Shown: positions 57,588 to 64,000 of the stretch, in pieces
How positions within the stretch are numbered: position 1 is the first letter of the stretch
Layout: each line of letters opens with the position of its first letter
Assembly (NCBI RefSeq): GCF_001429285.1
Contig: NZ_LMJJ01000001.1
Span: 130,565 to 194,564, forward strand
DNA: 64,000 bases
Direction: 5' to 3'
Origin: Ensifer sp. Root278
Lineage (GTDB): Bacteria > Pseudomonadota > Alphaproteobacteria > Rhizobiales > Rhizobiaceae
The notes under the pieces: generated by a model
Seen by the model: the letters and a program-made list of their open reading frames with translations, nothing else
Told to the model about the DNA's origin: nothing
The model's database searches: none
Position numbers and translations under genes: made by a program

Positions 57588-58571
57588 ATGTTTTCGCGCC
57601 TCTTCTCCCGTTCCAAACGTCCCTTTCTTTCCTTAAGCGAGCAGGAAATCCTGGCGCTCGCGATCTCGTCCGAAGAGGACGACGGACGCATCTATCTCGC
57701 CTATGCCGATGCGCTCCGGCAGCAATATCCCCATTCGGCAAAAGTGTTTGAGGAGATGGCGGAGGAAGAAAGCCACCACAGGCAGTGGTTGATCGATCTG
57801 CACGTCCAGCGCTTCGGCAGCCGCATTCCCCTTGTCCGGCGCGAACACGTGCGCGACTTCCCCGAGCGCAAGCCCGACTGGCTGATTGCCGAAATGCCGA
57901 TCGAAAAGGCGCGCGAGGAAGCCGAAGCGATGGAGGAAGCGGCGCACCGTTTCTATGTCGAGGCCGCGGCGAGAACCCAGGATGCCGCCACCCGCAAGCT
58001 GCTCGGCGATCTCGCGATCGCGGAAAAATCGCATGAATCGCTCGCCCGGCGGCTTGGCGAAGAGCACACGCCCGAGGACGTGCGCGCCGAAGAGGACCAG
58101 ACGTCGCGCCGCCAGTTCATCCTCACTTACGTACAGCCCGGCCTTGCCGGCCTGATGGATGGTTCGGTTTCGACGCTGGCGCCGATCTTTGCCGCCGCCT
58201 TCGCGACCCAGGATACCTGGCAGACCTTCCTCGTCGGTCTCTCGGCCTCCGTCGGCGCCGGCATCTCCATGGGCTTCACCGAGGCGGCCCACGATGACGG
58301 CAAGCTCTCCGGCCGCGGTTCGCCGATCAAGCGCGGCCTTGCCTCCGGCATCATGACCGCACTCGGCGGCCTCGGCCACGCGCTCCCCTATCTGATCCCG
58401 CATTTCTGGACGGCGACCGCCACGGCGGCGGTGATCGTCTTCTTCGAACTCTGGGCGATCGCCTTCATCCAGAACCGCTATATGGAAACACCGTTCCTGC
58501 GGGCGGCATTCCAGGTGGTGCTCGGCGGTGGCCTGGTGCTCGCGGCCGGCATCCTGATCGGCAACGCGTGA
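57588..58571 (+). CDS. mbfA: Membrane-bound ferritin A MbfA (ferritin-like/VIT1 fusion)
   Basis: MbfA is an iron exporter that protects against iron and peroxide stress in Rhizobiales. The 327-residue protein has an N-terminal ferritin-like (rubrerythrin-type) di-iron domain (about 15-165) with Glu-rich helices (AISSEEDDGRIYLAYAD, EEMAEEESHHRQW, EAMEEAAHRFYVEAA, IAEKSHESLA) and a C-terminal VIT1/CCC1-type membrane domain (about 180-325) with GLAGLMDGSVSTLAPIF. The Irr box just upstream and a downstream terminator make it a single iron-controlled gene. Confidence 0.93.
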   Translation: MFSRLFSRSKRPFLSLSEQEILALAISSEEDDGRIYLAYADALRQQYPHSAKVFEEMAEEESHHRQWLIDLHVQRFGSRIPLVRREHVRDFPERKPDWLIAEMPIEKAREEAEAMEEAAHRFYVEAAARTQDAATRKLLGDLAIAEKSHESLARRLGEEHTPEDVRAEEDQTSRRQFILTYVQPGLAGLMDGSVSTLAPIFAAAFATQDTWQTFLVGLSASVGAGISMGFTEAAHDDGKLSGRGSPIKRGLASGIMTALGGLGHALPYLIPHFWTATATAAVIVFFELWAIAFIQNRYMETPFLRAAFQVVLGGGLVLAAGILIGNA

Positions 58572-58590
58572 CGGGTGAGCGGCAAATACG

Positions 58591-58620
58591 AAAAAGGGCC
58601 GGTCTGACCGGCCCTTTTTG
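58591..58620. terminator. Bidirectional terminator after mbfA
   Basis: AAAAAGGGCCGGTC and GACCGGCCCTTTTT form a long stem with a very short TC-rich loop. It serves both mbfA and the convergent peptidase gene. Confidence 0.9.
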
Positions 58621-58642
58621 AAACTCTTTACTTTGCTTTGGA

Positions 58643-59263
58643 TCAGTTGCCGACCGAGCCGACGACGACTTCGGCGCCGTTCTGGATGGTGACCCAACGG
58701 CCGCTGTGGTTCGAGGCCTGGCGCTTCAGGTAGCGGTAGGGCGTGTTGGTCCAGAGCCTTACGCCGTTTTCGAGATTGTCGAGAATGAAGTCGCCCTGCG
58801 CCGTGCGCACGGTCAACACCGCATGGCCTTCGCCATCGGGCTTGCGAACGACGGTGATCAGGAGATCGCTCGCCGGGAAGCCCTTGCTCATCAGGCGCTT
58901 GCGCTTCTCAAGCACGAAGTCCTCGCAGTCGCCGGCGTTGTCCGGATAGGACCAGACTTCGTCCCTGCCGTGCAGTTCCAGGTCGGTGACCGGCGTGATC
59001 TCGCGATTGACCGCAGCATTCACCTGCCGGATGGCGGCCCAGCCGCGTTCGGTCACGCGCGGAGCAACCGTTCCCTTGGAGCGCACATTGCATTCGCTCT
59101 TGTACTTCTGGCAGAATTCGTAGTGGCCGATCGGCTGCGATGTCGCCGAGCCGGTCTGCATCCATGGAGAAGAACCTGCCTGTGCAGGAATTGCCGTGTT
59201 TGCTGAAATGAAAAGTGCGCAGAACGCCGCGATACTTCCCTTAACTCCAGTCCAAGACGCCAT
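58643..59263 (-). CDS. Bacterial transglutaminase-like cysteine peptidase (BTLCP)
   Basis: A 206-residue exported protein. ATG 59263 opens a signal peptide (KGSIAAFCALFISANTAIPAQA, cleavage near residue 30). The BTLCP domain has the catalytic Cys in NAGDCEDFVLEKRKRL, the His in GEGHAVLTVRT and the Asp in FILDNL. BTLCP proteins are periplasmic; relatives in the LapG group process adhesins, but the LapG-type association with a LapD receptor is not seen here. The frame is open upstream to 59320, which would spoil the signal peptide. Confidence 0.88.
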   Translation of the reverse strand: MASWTGVKGSIAAFCALFISANTAIPAQAGSSPWMQTGSATSQPIGHYEFCQKYKSECNVRSKGTVAPRVTERGWAAIRQVNAAVNREITPVTDLELHGRDEVWSYPDNAGDCEDFVLEKRKRLMSKGFPASDLLITVVRKPDGEGHAVLTVRTAQGDFILDNLENGVRLWTNTPYRYLKRQASNHSGRWVTIQNGAEVVVGSVGN

Positions 59264-59551
59264 ACAAGTCCCCTGCAACGCGGTATGCCGGGCTCTTCCT
59301 GTCCGGACGTATTCGCGCAATCCTGAGTTGAAGGCAGCTTCTTTAGGTTCGTCCCCGTCGCTGCTCTAATCGTTAATAAAGAGTTAATAGCGTCGGCGCG
59401 GCAGAGTCAATCGCCGGAATCGGGACATCGGATTTTATGGTTAAAAGCGAGACCACGCGCACGAAAACCCTTGCATCGTGGGCGGTCCACGGGGCAGCGC
59501 GGTTTTGGGGCAATTTGCGGCGGAAGGGGCGGGGCGTTCTCCCGCCCGGGC

Positions 59552-60352
59552 TCAGGCGAGCATCGTGCCGATGGCCTGCTTCATTTTAGCGATGTCTTCT
59601 TCACGCGAAAGGCGATGGTCGCCATCGCGGATGAGTGTCATGACGACATCGTCGGAGGGCAGGTGCTCCATCAGCCGCAGCGCATGGGTATAGGGAACGT
59701 CGGGGTCGCGCATGCCTTGCAGAATGTGCACCGGACAGCCGGTGGTGATCGTGCCCTCAAGCACCCGGTTCACGCGCCCGTCTTCGATGAGGGCGCGGGT
59801 GAAGATGTTCGGCTCCGGGCTGTACTCGGAGGGTTCCTCGAAAAAGCCGCGTTCGGCAAGCGAGGCCCTCTCCGCTTCGGTCAGGTTGGGTTCGATCAGT
59901 TCGGCGGTGAAATCCGGCGCCGGCGCAATCAGCACCAGGCCGGCGACACGGTTTCCGTCGCCACGCTGCCTGAGCTCCTGGATGACCCGCAGCGCAATCC
60001 AGCAGCCCATCGACGAGCCGATCAGCACGACGCGGCCCGGCGCCGCCCGATCAATGACCGCAAGGCTCTCCTCGAGCCAGCGCGAGATCGTGCCATCAGT
60101 GAAGGCGCCGCCGGAGGCGCCGTGGCCGGAATAGTCGAAGCGCACGCAGGCCGCGCCCCGTTCCATGGCATAGCGCTCGACCTCGACCGCCTTGGTGCCG
60201 GTCATGTCCGAACGGTAGCCGCCGAGCCAGACGAGCGTCGGCTGTCCCGATGGCTTCTCCGGGTGGCGCACGCGCATCGCGATCCTGCGCTGAGCCGCAT
60301 CCGTGCCGACCTCGATGAAGCTGATTTCCGTCTCGGCTGGCGTATTGTGCAT
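59552..60352 (-). CDS. Alpha/beta hydrolase
   Basis: A 266-residue cytosolic alpha/beta hydrolase with the nucleophile elbow VLIGSSMGCWIALRV (Ser, about 106), oxyanion segment VWLGGYRSDMTGTKA, a likely acid in the GMRDPDVPYTHALRL loop and a C-terminal His in RDGDHRLSRE. It resembles the palmitoyl-protein-thioesterase/ABHD10-like subgroup. ATG 60352 (MHNTPAE) is chosen over 60367. The substrate is unknown. It is transcribed away from infC. Confidence 0.87.
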   Translation of the reverse strand: MHNTPAETEISFIEVGTDAAQRRIAMRVRHPEKPSGQPTLVWLGGYRSDMTGTKAVEVERYAMERGAACVRFDYSGHGASGGAFTDGTISRWLEESLAVIDRAAPGRVVLIGSSMGCWIALRVIQELRQRGDGNRVAGLVLIAPAPDFTAELIEPNLTEAERASLAERGFFEEPSEYSPEPNIFTRALIEDGRVNRVLEGTITTGCPVHILQGMRDPDVPYTHALRLMEHLPSDDVVMTLIRDGDHRLSREEDIAKMKQAIGTMLA

Positions 60353-60571
60353 GCCCGTAATCTCCAAAAGCCCGTTTAACTGGCGATTTTCTTTCTAAAA
60401 CAGATTCGCCTTGGTATCGACAGGTGGTGATTTTCCTTGAAAGCCGTGCTATTGACTCTCGCGCCGCAATTCACACATTGCCGTCGGTGACAGATTCAGG
60501 CGCTTCGTTTGTGATCGCGCCGGCGAACGAATTAAACAACATTTCGGAAATAGCTCGAGGAGAGTACGACC

Positions 60572-61108
60572 ATTCGCAGACCGTTCAAAACGGACGCCCC
60601 CGTCAAGGAGGGACCGCGCTCAAACAAGGAAATCCGGGTGCCCCGGGTTCAGCTTATCGATGCCGAAGGCCAGAATATCGGTGCCGTCCCGATCGACCAG
60701 GCGCTCCGCATGGCGGAAGAAGCAGGTCTTGATCTGGTAGAGATCGCACCGAACTCCGAACCGCCGGTGTGCAAGATTCTGGATCTTGGCAAGCTGAAAT
60801 ACGCCAACCAGAAGAAGGCGGCCGAAGCGCGCAAGAAGCAGAAGATCGTCGAAATCAAAGAAATCAAGATGCGCCCGAACATCGACACGCATGACTATGA
60901 CGTGAAGATGAAGGCGATGAACCGGTTCTTCGAGGACGGCGACAAGGTCAAGGTCACGCTGAAGTTCCGCGGCCGCGAAATGGCCCACCAGGAACTGGGC
61001 ATGAAGCTTCTGCTCCAGGTCAAGGATGATACCCAGGCGATCGCCAAGGTGGAGGCCGAGCCGAAGCTCGAAGGCCGCCAGATGATGATGGTTCTGGCGC
61101 CGCGCTAA
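60572..61108 (+). CDS. infC: Translation initiation factor IF-3 (ATT start)
   Basis: IF-3 controls start-codon accuracy and keeps ribosomal subunits apart. The 178-residue protein, read from ATT at 60572, begins [20 protein letters not shown] and continues [16 protein letters not shown], matching the alphaproteobacterial family. AGGAG lies 9 bases upstream. A GTG at 60638 would start a shortened protein, without the N-terminal tail. The N-domain (about 1-75), linker and C-domain (about 85-175, [14 protein letters not shown]) are complete. The AUU start is the classic basis of infC autocontrol. Confidence 0.95.
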   Translation: MRRPFKTDAPVKEGPRSNKEIRVPRVQLIDAEGQNIGAVPIDQALRMAEEAGLDLVEIAPNSEPPVCKILDLGKLKYANQKKAAEARKKQKIVEIKEIKMRPNIDTHDYDVKMKAMNRFFEDGDKVKVTLKFRGREMAHQELGMKLLLQVKDDTQAIAKVEAEPKLEGRQMMMVLAPR

Positions 61109-61144
61109 GCCGCCGCTGCCGTCAGTCGTAAGACCAAATTGATG

Positions 61145-61171
61145 AAAGCCGCCTTCCGGGCGGCTTTTTTC
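61145..61171 (+). terminator. infC terminator
   Basis: AAAGCCGCC and GGCGGCTTT pair around TTCCG and are followed by a run of T. It separates infC from rpmI-rplT, which has its own promoter. Confidence 0.88.
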
Positions 61172-61293
61172 TTCGAGGCTGGCGGCGGCCGCCGCAGATC
61201 GCGCTCCCGCCTGGAGCATGCGCTGACGAACGTGCTAGAGGTGTATGGGGAAGCGTTCGGCCACCGCTTGCAGCGCCATCTTCGATTCCCCAG

Positions 61294-61322
61294 TTGCGCT
61301 TTTCGGCATGTGCGGTTATAAG
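61294..61322 (+). promoter_or_regulatory. Promoter of rpmI-rplT
   Basis: TTGCGC and TATAAG are separated by 17 bases, giving a predicted start near 61329 and a leader of about 97 bases. It lies downstream of the infC terminator. Confidence 0.65.
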
Positions 61323-61425
61323 CCCCCGTCCGAACGGTCCGGCAGGGCATGCCGTGGCCGTTCTTAACGCTGGAAATGGACCTCGTCTGTCCGTTTCGAA
61401 TTCTTAAGAAAAATGGAGTAGCAAA

Positions 61426-61629
61426 ATGCCCAAGATGAAGACGAAATCGTCTGCCAAGAAGCGGTTCAAGATCACCGCTACTGGCAAGGTTCGTGCAGCA
61501 GCTGCTGGCAAGCGCCACGGCATGATCAAGCGTTCCAACAAGTTCATCCGCGACGCACGTGGAACCATGGTTCTCGCGGAGCCTGATGGCAAGAAGGTCA
61601 TCAAGAACTACCTGCCCAACGGTCTCTAA
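61426..61629 (+). CDS. rpmI: 50S ribosomal protein L35
   Basis: L35 is a small basic 50S protein. The 67-residue product has the family signature [18 protein letters not shown] and [20 protein letters not shown] 61426 has a GGAGTAGCAAA ribosome site. It is coupled with rplT 40 bases downstream in the same order as in all bacteria. Confidence 0.97.
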   Translation: MPKMKTKSSAKKRFKITATGKVRAAAAGKRHGMIKRSNKFIRDARGTMVLAEPDGKKVIKNYLPNGL

Positions 61630-61668
61630 GACTTTCAGGCATTTTGGACACGTTAAGGAGATCATGAC

Positions 61669-62073
61669 ATGGCACGTGTAAAACGCGGCGTAACCGCTCA
61701 CGCCAAGCACAAGAAGACACTCAAGGCAGCCAAGGGCTTCTACGGCCGCCGCAAGAACACCATCCGCGCTGCGAAGGCTGCGGTTGATCGTTCGAAGCAG
61801 TTCGCTTACCGCGACCGCAAGGTCAACAAGCGCAACTTCCGCGCTCTCTGGATCCAGCGCATCAACGCTGCCGTCCGCGAATTCGGCCTGACCTACGGCC
61901 GCTTCATCGACGGCCTGAACAAGGCTGGCATCGAAGTCGACCGCAAGGTTCTGTCCGACATGGCTATCCATGAGCCGGCAGCATTCGGCGCCCTCGTCGA
62001 AGCTTCCAAGAAGGCGCTTGCCTACCTCAAGGAAGCCGGCACGACAAACGAGTTTGAAAGCGCTGTCCGTTAA
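61669..62073 (+). CDS. rplT: 50S ribosomal protein L20
   Basis: L20 is required for early 50S assembly and binds 23S rRNA. The 134-residue product has [26 protein letters not shown] and the C-terminal [18 protein letters not shown]. It is slightly longer than in E. coli at the C-terminus, a feature of alphaproteobacteria. AAGGAGAT lies before the ATG. A strong terminator follows. Confidence 0.97.
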   Translation: MARVKRGVTAHAKHKKTLKAAKGFYGRRKNTIRAAKAAVDRSKQFAYRDRKVNKRNFRALWIQRINAAVREFGLTYGRFIDGLNKAGIEVDRKVLSDMAIHEPAAFGALVEASKKALAYLKEAGTTNEFESAVR

Positions 62074-62112
62074 GCCAGCGTTTTCCCAAAACCGTACTTA
62101 AAATTCGTTGGG

Positions 62113-62147
62113 AAACCCGCGCTGGCAGGGCTAGCGCGGGTTTTTCT
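62113..62147 (+). terminator. rplT terminator
   Basis: AACCCGCGCT and AGCGCGGGTT pair around a nine-base loop, followed by five T. It divides rpmI-rplT from pheS-pheT. Confidence 0.88.
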
Positions 62148-62345
62148 TATTTCGCGAGATGAACGTGCGAGACGATCGAAAGGAACTGCCCCGGTTCCAC
62201 CTTCCGACGACGCTTCAGCCGGGCCTCCGGCTTCGTCGTCCCTGCGTCTTTGCACTGGCATTCTTTGCGACCGCGGCGCGATCACATTCCTGAAGACTTG
62301 AGCCGATATAGAACCGAACCCATTCCCGCATCGAGGCAGGACAGA

Positions 62346-63428
62346 ATGAGCGAACTGGAAACACTGGAACGGATACTGCTGGCGGACATCGATGCCGCAG
62401 GTGATGAGGGATCGATCGAGGCCGTGCGCGTCAACGCGCTCGGCAAGAAGGGCTCGATCTCCGAGCTCCTGAAGACGCTGGGCACCATGACGCCGGAAGA
62501 GCGCCAGACCCGCGGTGCGCAGATCAACGCGCTGAAGACCACGGTCGCCGACGCGATCGCCGCCCGCAAGTCGGCGCTGAAGGATCAGGCGATCGCCGAG
62601 CGCCTGGCGCGAGAGACCGTCGACATCAGCCTGCCGGTCCGCTCGTCGCCCGCCGAGCGCGGCCGCATTCATCCGATCAGCCAGATCGTCGACGAGATCA
62701 CCGCGATCTTCGGCGACATGGGTTTCTCGATTGCCGAAGGTCCGGATATCGAGACCGACTACTACAACTTCACGGCGCTGAATTTCCCGGAGGGCCACCC
62801 GGCCCGCGAGATGCACGACACCTTCTTCTTCAATCCGGATGAGAAGGGCGACCGCAAGGTGCTGCGCACGCACACCTCGCCGGTGCAGATCCGCACCATG
62901 GAAGCGCAGCAGCCGCCGATCCGCATCATCATCCCCGGCAAGACCTATCGCCAGGATTCCGACGCGACCCATTCGCCGATGTTCCACCAGGTCGAAGGCC
63001 TGGTGATCGACAAGGCGGCGAATGTCGCCAACATGCGCTGGGTGCTGGAAGAGTTCTGCAAGGCCTTCTTCGAGGTCGACCAGGTGACGATGCGCTTCCG
63101 TCCGTCGTTCTTCCCCTTCACCGAGCCGTCCTTCGAGGTCGATATCCAGTGCGACCGCTCCGGTCCGATCGTGAAGTTCGGCGAAGGCACCGACTGGATG
63201 GAAATCCTCGGCTGCGGCATGGTGCACCCGAACGTGCTGCGCTCGGGCGGGCTCGATCCTGACGAGTACCAGGGTTTTGCCTGGGGCATGGGCCTCGACC
63301 GCATCGCCATGCTGAAATACGGCATGCCTGACCTGCGTGACTTCTTCAATGCGGACGTCCGCTGGATGACCCATTACGGCTTCCGCCCGCTCGACATGCC
63401 GACGCTGTTCGGCGGTCTCTCGGCCTGA
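62346..63428 (+). CDS. pheS: Phenylalanine-tRNA ligase alpha subunit
   Basis: PheS carries the class II catalytic domain of the alpha2-beta2 synthetase that charges tRNA-Phe. The 360-residue protein has an N-terminal coiled coil (about 1-85), [28 protein letters not shown], the motif 2 region [19 protein letters not shown] and motif 3 [17 protein letters not shown]. Start ATG 62346 has GAGGCAGG upstream. No leader peptide or T-box was seen in the 200 bases after the rplT terminator. Confidence 0.97.
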   Translation: MSELETLERILLADIDAAGDEGSIEAVRVNALGKKGSISELLKTLGTMTPEERQTRGAQINALKTTVADAIAARKSALKDQAIAERLARETVDISLPVRSSPAERGRIHPISQIVDEITAIFGDMGFSIAEGPDIETDYYNFTALNFPEGHPAREMHDTFFFNPDEKGDRKVLRTHTSPVQIRTMEAQQPPIRIIIPGKTYRQDSDATHSPMFHQVEGLVIDKAANVANMRWVLEEFCKAFFEVDQVTMRFRPSFFPFTEPSFEVDIQCDRSGPIVKFGEGTDWMEILGCGMVHPNVLRSGGLDPDEYQGFAWGMGLDRIAMLKYGMPDLRDFFNADVRWMTHYGFRPLDMPTLFGGLSA

Positions 63429-63508
63429 TCGCGCAGCTGATCAGAGTGGATGCGCTCACATTCGTTCGCGCTTCCGCTCTTTCTTTTTGTTTTGCCGCAT
63501 TTGTGCGA

Positions 63509-63528
63509 CGTCAGGTGATGCCACCTGA
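63509..63528. repeat. Short hairpin repeat between pheS and pheT
   Basis: GTCAGGTG-ATGC-CACCTGAC is a perfect 8-bp hairpin lying in the pheS-pheT gap and followed by GCAAAATGCTCTAGG. I recall this hairpin-tail motif as a dispersed element in rhizobial genomes; only this copy is seen in the window. Confidence 0.5.
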
Positions 63529-63559
63529 CTGCAAAATGCTCTAGGACACAGGTGAAATC

Positions 63560-64000
63560 ATGAAATTCACGCTTTCCTGGCTCAAGGACCACCTTGATAC
63601 CGACGCTTCGCTGGAAGAGATCTGCGCGCGGCTGACGATGATCGGGCTCGAGGTCGAGGACGTCGACGACAAGGCCGCCTTCAAGCCCTTCGTCATCGCC
63701 AAGGTCGTCTCGGCCGAGCAGCATCCGAATGCCGACAAACTGCGCGTGTTGATGGTCGACACCGGCTCGGGCGCCCCGATCCAGGTCGTCTGCGGCGCGC
63801 CGAATGCGCGCACCGGCCTCGTCGGCGCCTTTGCCGCTCCCGGAACCTACGTGCCCGGCATCGACGTGACGCTCGCCGTCGGCACCATCCGCGGTGTCGA
63901 AAGCCGCGGCATGATGTGCTCGGAAAAGGAGCTGCAGATCTCCGAAGACCACAACGGCATCATCGACCTGCCGGCTGACGCGCCGGTCGGTACGAGCTAC
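63560..64000 (+). CDS. pheT: Phenylalanine-tRNA ligase beta subunit (cut by the window end)
   Basis: The first 147 residues of PheT are visible. They include the N-terminal [14 protein letters not shown] and the EMAP/OB-type tRNA-binding domain (about 40-150: [46 protein letters not shown]). The rest lies outside the window. It follows pheS by 131 bases with a hairpin repeat between them, and GGTGAAATC precedes the ATG. Confidence 0.95.
   Translation, partial: MKFTLSWLKDHLDTDASLEEICARLTMIGLEVEDVDDKAAFKPFVIAKVVSAEQHPNADKLRVLMVDTGSGAPIQVVCGAPNARTGLVGAFAAPGTYVPGIDVTLAVGTIRGVESRGMMCSEKELQISEDHNGIIDLPADAPVGTSY

Larger units (their letters stand above)
61109..61425. other. Intergenic region infC/rpmI
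   Basis: A 317-base gap holding the infC terminator and the rpmI promoter, with no further gene seen. The roughly 100-base rpmI leader may contain the L20 target for autoregulation, known in other bacteria, but I could not fold it by eye. Confidence 0.5.

Noticed and set aside
60638-61108. infC starting at the GTG codon
   Set aside because: This would remove 22 conserved residues. The ATT at 60572 has a proper ribosome site and restores the family N-terminus.
62148-62345. Leader peptide or T-box attenuator before pheS
   Set aside because: I looked for a Phe-rich short frame and a following terminator in this gap and saw neither.

Overview
The window is a stretch of core chromosome from an alphaproteobacterium of the order Rhizobiales, most probably Sinorhizobium/Ensifer or a close relative. 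The reasons are gene order and lineage-specific families: rimP-nusA-ylxR-infB-rbfA-truB-rpsO-pnp, fabI-fabB-fabA divergent from irr, aroA-cmk-rpsA, a class II EPSP synthase, an Irr regulator, BA14K and FYDLN-acid proteins, an HWE kinase, MbfA, and rhizobial palindromic repeats. The assignment is from memory of these families, not from a search.

Layout. 1-7.3 kb is the transcription/translation operon rimP-nusA-ylxR/L7Ae-infB-rbfA-truB. It is followed by an HWE sensor kinase, rpsO, pnp and an RsmC-like methyltransferase. 13.9-17.3 kb holds unsaturated fatty acid synthesis (fabA, fabB, fabI) and the iron regulator irr. 17.3-24.4 kb has two membrane proteins, tRNA-Ala(GGC), a very acidic FYDLN protein, aroA, cmk and rpsA. 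24.5-28.3 kb is poorly characterised: three proteins I do not recognise or only weakly recognise, plus a Gly/Tyr-rich BA14K protein. 28.5-35.8 kb carries a phosphomannomutase, tRNA-Leu(CAG), two convergent class III nucleotide cyclases, a 2-hydroxyacid dehydrogenase and a short RNase D. 35.8-46.8 kb is a mixed accessory-like zone: YqaA/SelW-like pair, DoxX, Rnk, an overlapping amidotransferase-GFA-acetyltransferase operon, lepA, two MFS/regulator/acetyltransferase neighbours, an acetylpolyamine amidohydrolase-like enzyme and a small monooxygenase. 46.8-52.2 kb contains ExoD, an OmpA lipoprotein, a methyltransferase, an MFS pump and an ECF41 sigma factor with its carboxymuconolactone-decarboxylase partner. 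52.4-55.2 kb is the EF-P module (epmB, epmA, divergent efp). 55.4-60.4 kb has cfa, a YiiX-like hydrolase, mbfA, a transglutaminase-like peptidase and an alpha/beta hydrolase. 60.6-64 kb is infC, rpmI-rplT and pheS-pheT (cut by the window end).

Regulation visible in the sequence is the most rewarding part. There is a textbook SoxR-type promoter with a 19-bp spacer before the monooxygenase, a perfect Irr/ICE palindrome before mbfA (with irr itself 40 kb away in the same window), and an ECF41-type autoregulated promoter. infC has an AUU start, and a YqaA gene most easily starts at CTG. At least one family of two-palindrome intergenic repeats occurs three times. There is no phage, insertion sequence, CRISPR array or rRNA operon. 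I saw no large novel system; the best candidates for something undescribed are the 24.5-27.6 kb group, the cyclase with a duplicated two-helix membrane domain, and the SoxR-type target.
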